A stretch of DNA of 7,008 bases. Origin: an uncultured archaeon. Lineage in GTDB: Archaea; Thermoproteota; CALKCG01; B24. The stretch is from contig CALKCG010000027.1 of assembly GCA_938082915.1 (NCBI GenBank), positions 1 to 7,008 on the forward strand, given 5' to 3'. The position numbers and the translations under genes were made by a program. Under the pieces are notes generated by a model. That model searched no databases, was not told the DNA's origin, and saw only the letters and a list, made by a program, of their open reading frames with translations. Below, one piece after another: positions 5,017 to 7,008 of this stretch (the stretch's first letter is position 1; each line of letters starts with the position of its first letter).

Positions 5017-6609
5017 ATGGTTGAATTCCAAGAGATAAGCCCAGCAGACTTCTTCTATAGGAATAGAGACATCGCCGGTTTCACAAACCCGGCTAGAGCC
5101 TTATACAGTACTGTGAGAGAATTGGTTGAAAATTCTCTAGATGCATGCGAATCCGTAAGGGTTCTACCGAGCATATATGTAAGGCTTACACACGTAAGCG
5201 GTTCTCTAGACAGAGTAGCGGTCTTTAAAATCAAAGTTTTAGATAATGGATCCGGTGTCCCAGAGCATAACATTCCTTTAGCGTTCGGTAAAGTGCTCTA
5301 CGGTTCAAAGTATAAGCTTAAACAGACACGTGGAGCATTTGGCTTGGGAGGGAAAATGGCAATACTCTACGGCCAGATAACTACTAATAAACCCGTCAGA
5401 GTAGTTTCGAGCACAGGTGGCCCACACATATACGAGTATGTGCTAACCATAGATATTCGGAAGAATGAACCTAAGATATTGAGTAAAAAGGACTATGAAA
5501 ACGTGAACAATTGGAGGGGTGTTCTCATAGAATTCTACACGGAGGGAGATTACTATAGATCTTCGTTTAGAATAGTAGATTACCTCAAGCAGACAGCTAT
5601 GGTAAATCCATATGCAGAGATCATCTTCGTCGATCCCAGAGGCTACCTACATCTGTTTGAAAGAGGCGTCGATGAAATACCTCCAGCGCCTAAAGAGACG
5701 CTTCCCCATCCCTACGGTGTTGATGTTGAAGCATTGAAGAGAATTATAGCGGACACCAAAGCCAAGTCTCTAATGGAATTTATGACTACCCATTTCCATA
5801 GGGTTGGAAAAGCTATAGCGTACAAGTTCCTCAGTGAAGCTGGTTTAAACCCGGACATGAACCCTAAAAAACTAAGTCAAGAAGATATAGTTAAACTCGT
5901 AAACCACATGAGAAACTTTAAAGGCTTTCTTCCGCCAGATGCGTCATGTCTTTCGCCTCTAGGTGAAAAGTTACTTAAAGCTGGCATAGAGAAAGAGCTT
6001 AAACCTGAGTTTGTAGCGGTTATTCAGAGAAAACCCTCCTCATATTCGGGGTACCCGTTTATAGTTGAAGTCGGTATAGCTTACGGTGGAATCATTCTTA
6101 AACCAGGCATAACCCTATACAGGTTTAGCAATAAGATACCTCTACTCTACGATGAGACTAGCGACGTCAGCTGGAAAGTCTTAAATGAGATGATAGATTG
6201 GAGGAGGTATAAAGTTGATGTAACTGTAGACCCCGTAGCTGTTATAGTCCACATATGTTCAACGAAAATCCCCTATAAGACAGTTGGCAAGGAGTTTATA
6301 GCTGATAGACCTGAAATTGAACGTGAAATACTTAACGGTATTAGAATAGTAGCTCGGCAGCTTATGCTTCACTTATCTAGGAAGAAGCGTGTCCAAATGG
6401 AGCAGGCACGTTTAGAAGTTTTCAGCAAATACTTAGATAAACTCGCATTATTCAGTACTAGACTGGCTGGTAGGAAGAAGCCTCCAGATTTAAAGCATCT
6501 GCTAGCGAAGGTCGCTAGACTCAACCTGGTGAAAGAGGAACAGAACGTTGTGGAGGAACAATTTGAAGCACCTCCCGTTATGAAGGTGAAGAGTTATGAG
6601 AAAACGTAA
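5017..6609 (+). CDS. top6B: DNA topoisomerase VI subunit B (ATPase subunit)
   Basis: This is the ATP-binding subunit of the A2B2 type IIB topoisomerase, which relaxes and decatenates DNA by passing one duplex through a double-strand break made by subunit A. The 530 residues equal the length of the Sulfolobus shibatae protein. The N-terminal GHKL ATPase domain shows ELVENSLDA (35-43), DNGSG with D76, G78 and G80, and the lid GAFGLGGKM (106-114). The family's H2TH region is at about 245-310 (KSLMEFMTTHFHRVGKAIAYKFL and following). The transducer domain is at about 315-470, with KIPYKTVGKE (417-426) containing the ATP-contacting switch lysine, equivalent to K427 of S. shibatae. A charged C-terminal tail ends at 530. 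All key ATPase residues appear intact. The gene overlaps top6A by 14 nt, so both subunits are probably made from one message. Confidence 0.98.
   Translation: MVEFQEISPADFFYRNRDIAGFTNPARALYSTVRELVENSLDACESVRVLPSIYVRLTHVSGSLDRVAVFKIKVLDNGSGVPEHNIPLAFGKVLYGSKYKLKQTRGAFGLGGKMAILYGQITTNKPVRVVSSTGGPHIYEYVLTIDIRKNEPKILSKKDYENVNNWRGVLIEFYTEGDYYRSSFRIVDYLKQTAMVNPYAEIIFVDPRGYLHLFERGVDEIPPAPKETLPHPYGVDVEALKRIIADTKAKSLMEFMTTHFHRVGKAIAYKFLSEAGLNPDMNPKKLSQEDIVKLVNHMRNFKGFLPPDASCLSPLGEKLLKAGIEKELKPEFVAVIQRKPSSYSGYPFIVEVGIAYGGIILKPGITLYRFSNKIPLLYDETSDVSWKVLNEMIDWRRYKVDVTVDPVAVIVHICSTKIPYKTVGKEFIADRPEIEREILNGIRIVARQLMLHLSRKKRVQMEQARLEVFSKYLDKLALFSTRLAGRKKPPDLKHLLAKVARLNLVKEEQNVVEEQFEAPPVMKVKSYEKT
6585..6589 (+). 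promoter_or_regulatory. Shine-Dalgarno site of top6A inside the end of top6B
   Basis: GGTGA, within AAGGTGA, lies 6 nt before ATG 6596. Its TGA is an in-frame stop for the top6A frame, so no earlier start is possible. Translation of top6A is likely coupled to termination of top6B. Confidence 0.75.
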
Positions 6610-7008
6610 AACTGTAGAGGAGGAGCTTAAACCCCTCAGTGGAGAGAAGAGAAGGAAAATAATCCTTGAAAAGTTTCGGAAGTTGGGTGAAGAATTTTAC
6701 TACAAGCTTGAAGCCGGAGAGTTTCCGTATCTTAAAATCCCAAGCCGTTCAACTAAAAACATAATATATGATCCTAAGCTTAGGCAATTCGTACTGGGGG
6801 AACGCTTCTTTGTAAGAAGTGCTAAAAATATTAGACACTTAAGACCGTTAACTCAACTGGTGTGGGTTGCCTACACAGCCAACATGCTTTGCAATATGGA
6901 TAAGACTTCAACGCTTAGAGACATATATTACATGGCTCAGGCAGACAACATAGACTTCAAAGATCAACAGGAGAGCGATGAAGTTATCACAGAGCTTGAA
7001 ACGGTTTT
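6596..7008 (+). CDS. top6A: DNA topoisomerase VI subunit A (Spo11-like cleavage subunit), 3' end cut by window edge
   Basis: This is the DNA-cleaving subunit of topoisomerase VI and the archaeal relative of the meiotic protein Spo11. The 137 complete codons present cover a basic N-terminal extension (MRKRKTVEEELK...) and most of the 5Y-CAP (winged-helix) domain. The motif TLRDIYYMA (106-114) holds the tyrosine that attacks the DNA backbone. By alignment with Spo11 this is the second tyrosine, Y112. The Toprim domain with its magnesium-binding acidic residues lies beyond position 7008. The ATG at 6596 starts 14 nt before the end of top6B in a different reading frame, and it follows a well-placed GGTGA. 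The sequence reads open and normal up to the edge, so the truncation is due to the window and not to a broken gene. Confidence 0.97.
   Translation, partial: MRKRKTVEEELKPLSGEKRRKIILEKFRKLGEEFYYKLEAGEFPYLKIPSRSTKNIIYDPKLRQFVLGERFFVRSAKNIRHLRPLTQLVWVAYTANMLCNMDKTSTLRDIYYMAQADNIDFKDQQESDEVITELETV

Overview
The window reads as the chromosome of a thermophile-like archaeon. Topoisomerase VI genes (top6B followed by top6A), a two-KH-domain Dim2/Pno1-type protein and an archaeal/eukaryotic-type tRNA thiolation enzyme all point to Archaea. So do TATA-box promoters ahead of near-leaderless genes, Shine-Dalgarno (SD) sites of the GGTGA/GGAGG type inside operons, and heavy use of AGA/AGG and ATA codons. 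The 530-residue Top6B has the length of the short crenarchaeal form, so a TACK lineage is my best guess. The sequence alone does not settle the phylum.

Left block (1-2477, minus strand, transcribed right to left): a three-gene operon-like run. It encodes a COG2413-like nucleotidyltransferase-fold protein, an intramembrane site-2-protease-like metalloprotease with a PDZ-like segment, and the N-terminal 192 residues of an NcsA/TtuA-type tRNA 2-thiolation enzyme that runs off the left edge. The first two genes overlap by 4 nt and the second and third are 19 nt apart. Both downstream genes start with TTG behind a good SD site.

Middle block (2478-4801): a 210-nt to 220-nt divergent promoter region carries a 17-bp perfect palindrome and leads rightward to the KH-domain ribosome-biogenesis protein. 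That gene converges, with only 4 nt between stop codons, on a minus-strand amidohydrolase-fold enzyme. Upstream of the amidohydrolase, also on the minus strand, is a secreted protein of unknown function with one InlB-B-like repeat. It has a strong TATA box and a 23-bp inverted repeat just upstream of it.

Right block (5017-7008, plus strand): top6B and the start of top6A, overlapping by 14 nt, form the ATP-dependent type IIB DNA topoisomerase. top6A is cut by the window edge after the catalytic tyrosine motif.

Most of the window is housekeeping. I see no CRISPR array, mobile element, tRNA, rRNA or defence cassette, and no clear case for an undescribed multi-gene system. The points most worth a second look are an Asp where the amidohydrolase family normally has a metal-binding His, the uncharacterised secreted protein with its inverted-repeat promoter, and the palindromes in the two divergent intergenic regions. 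Several start codons also differ from the longest-ORF choice.
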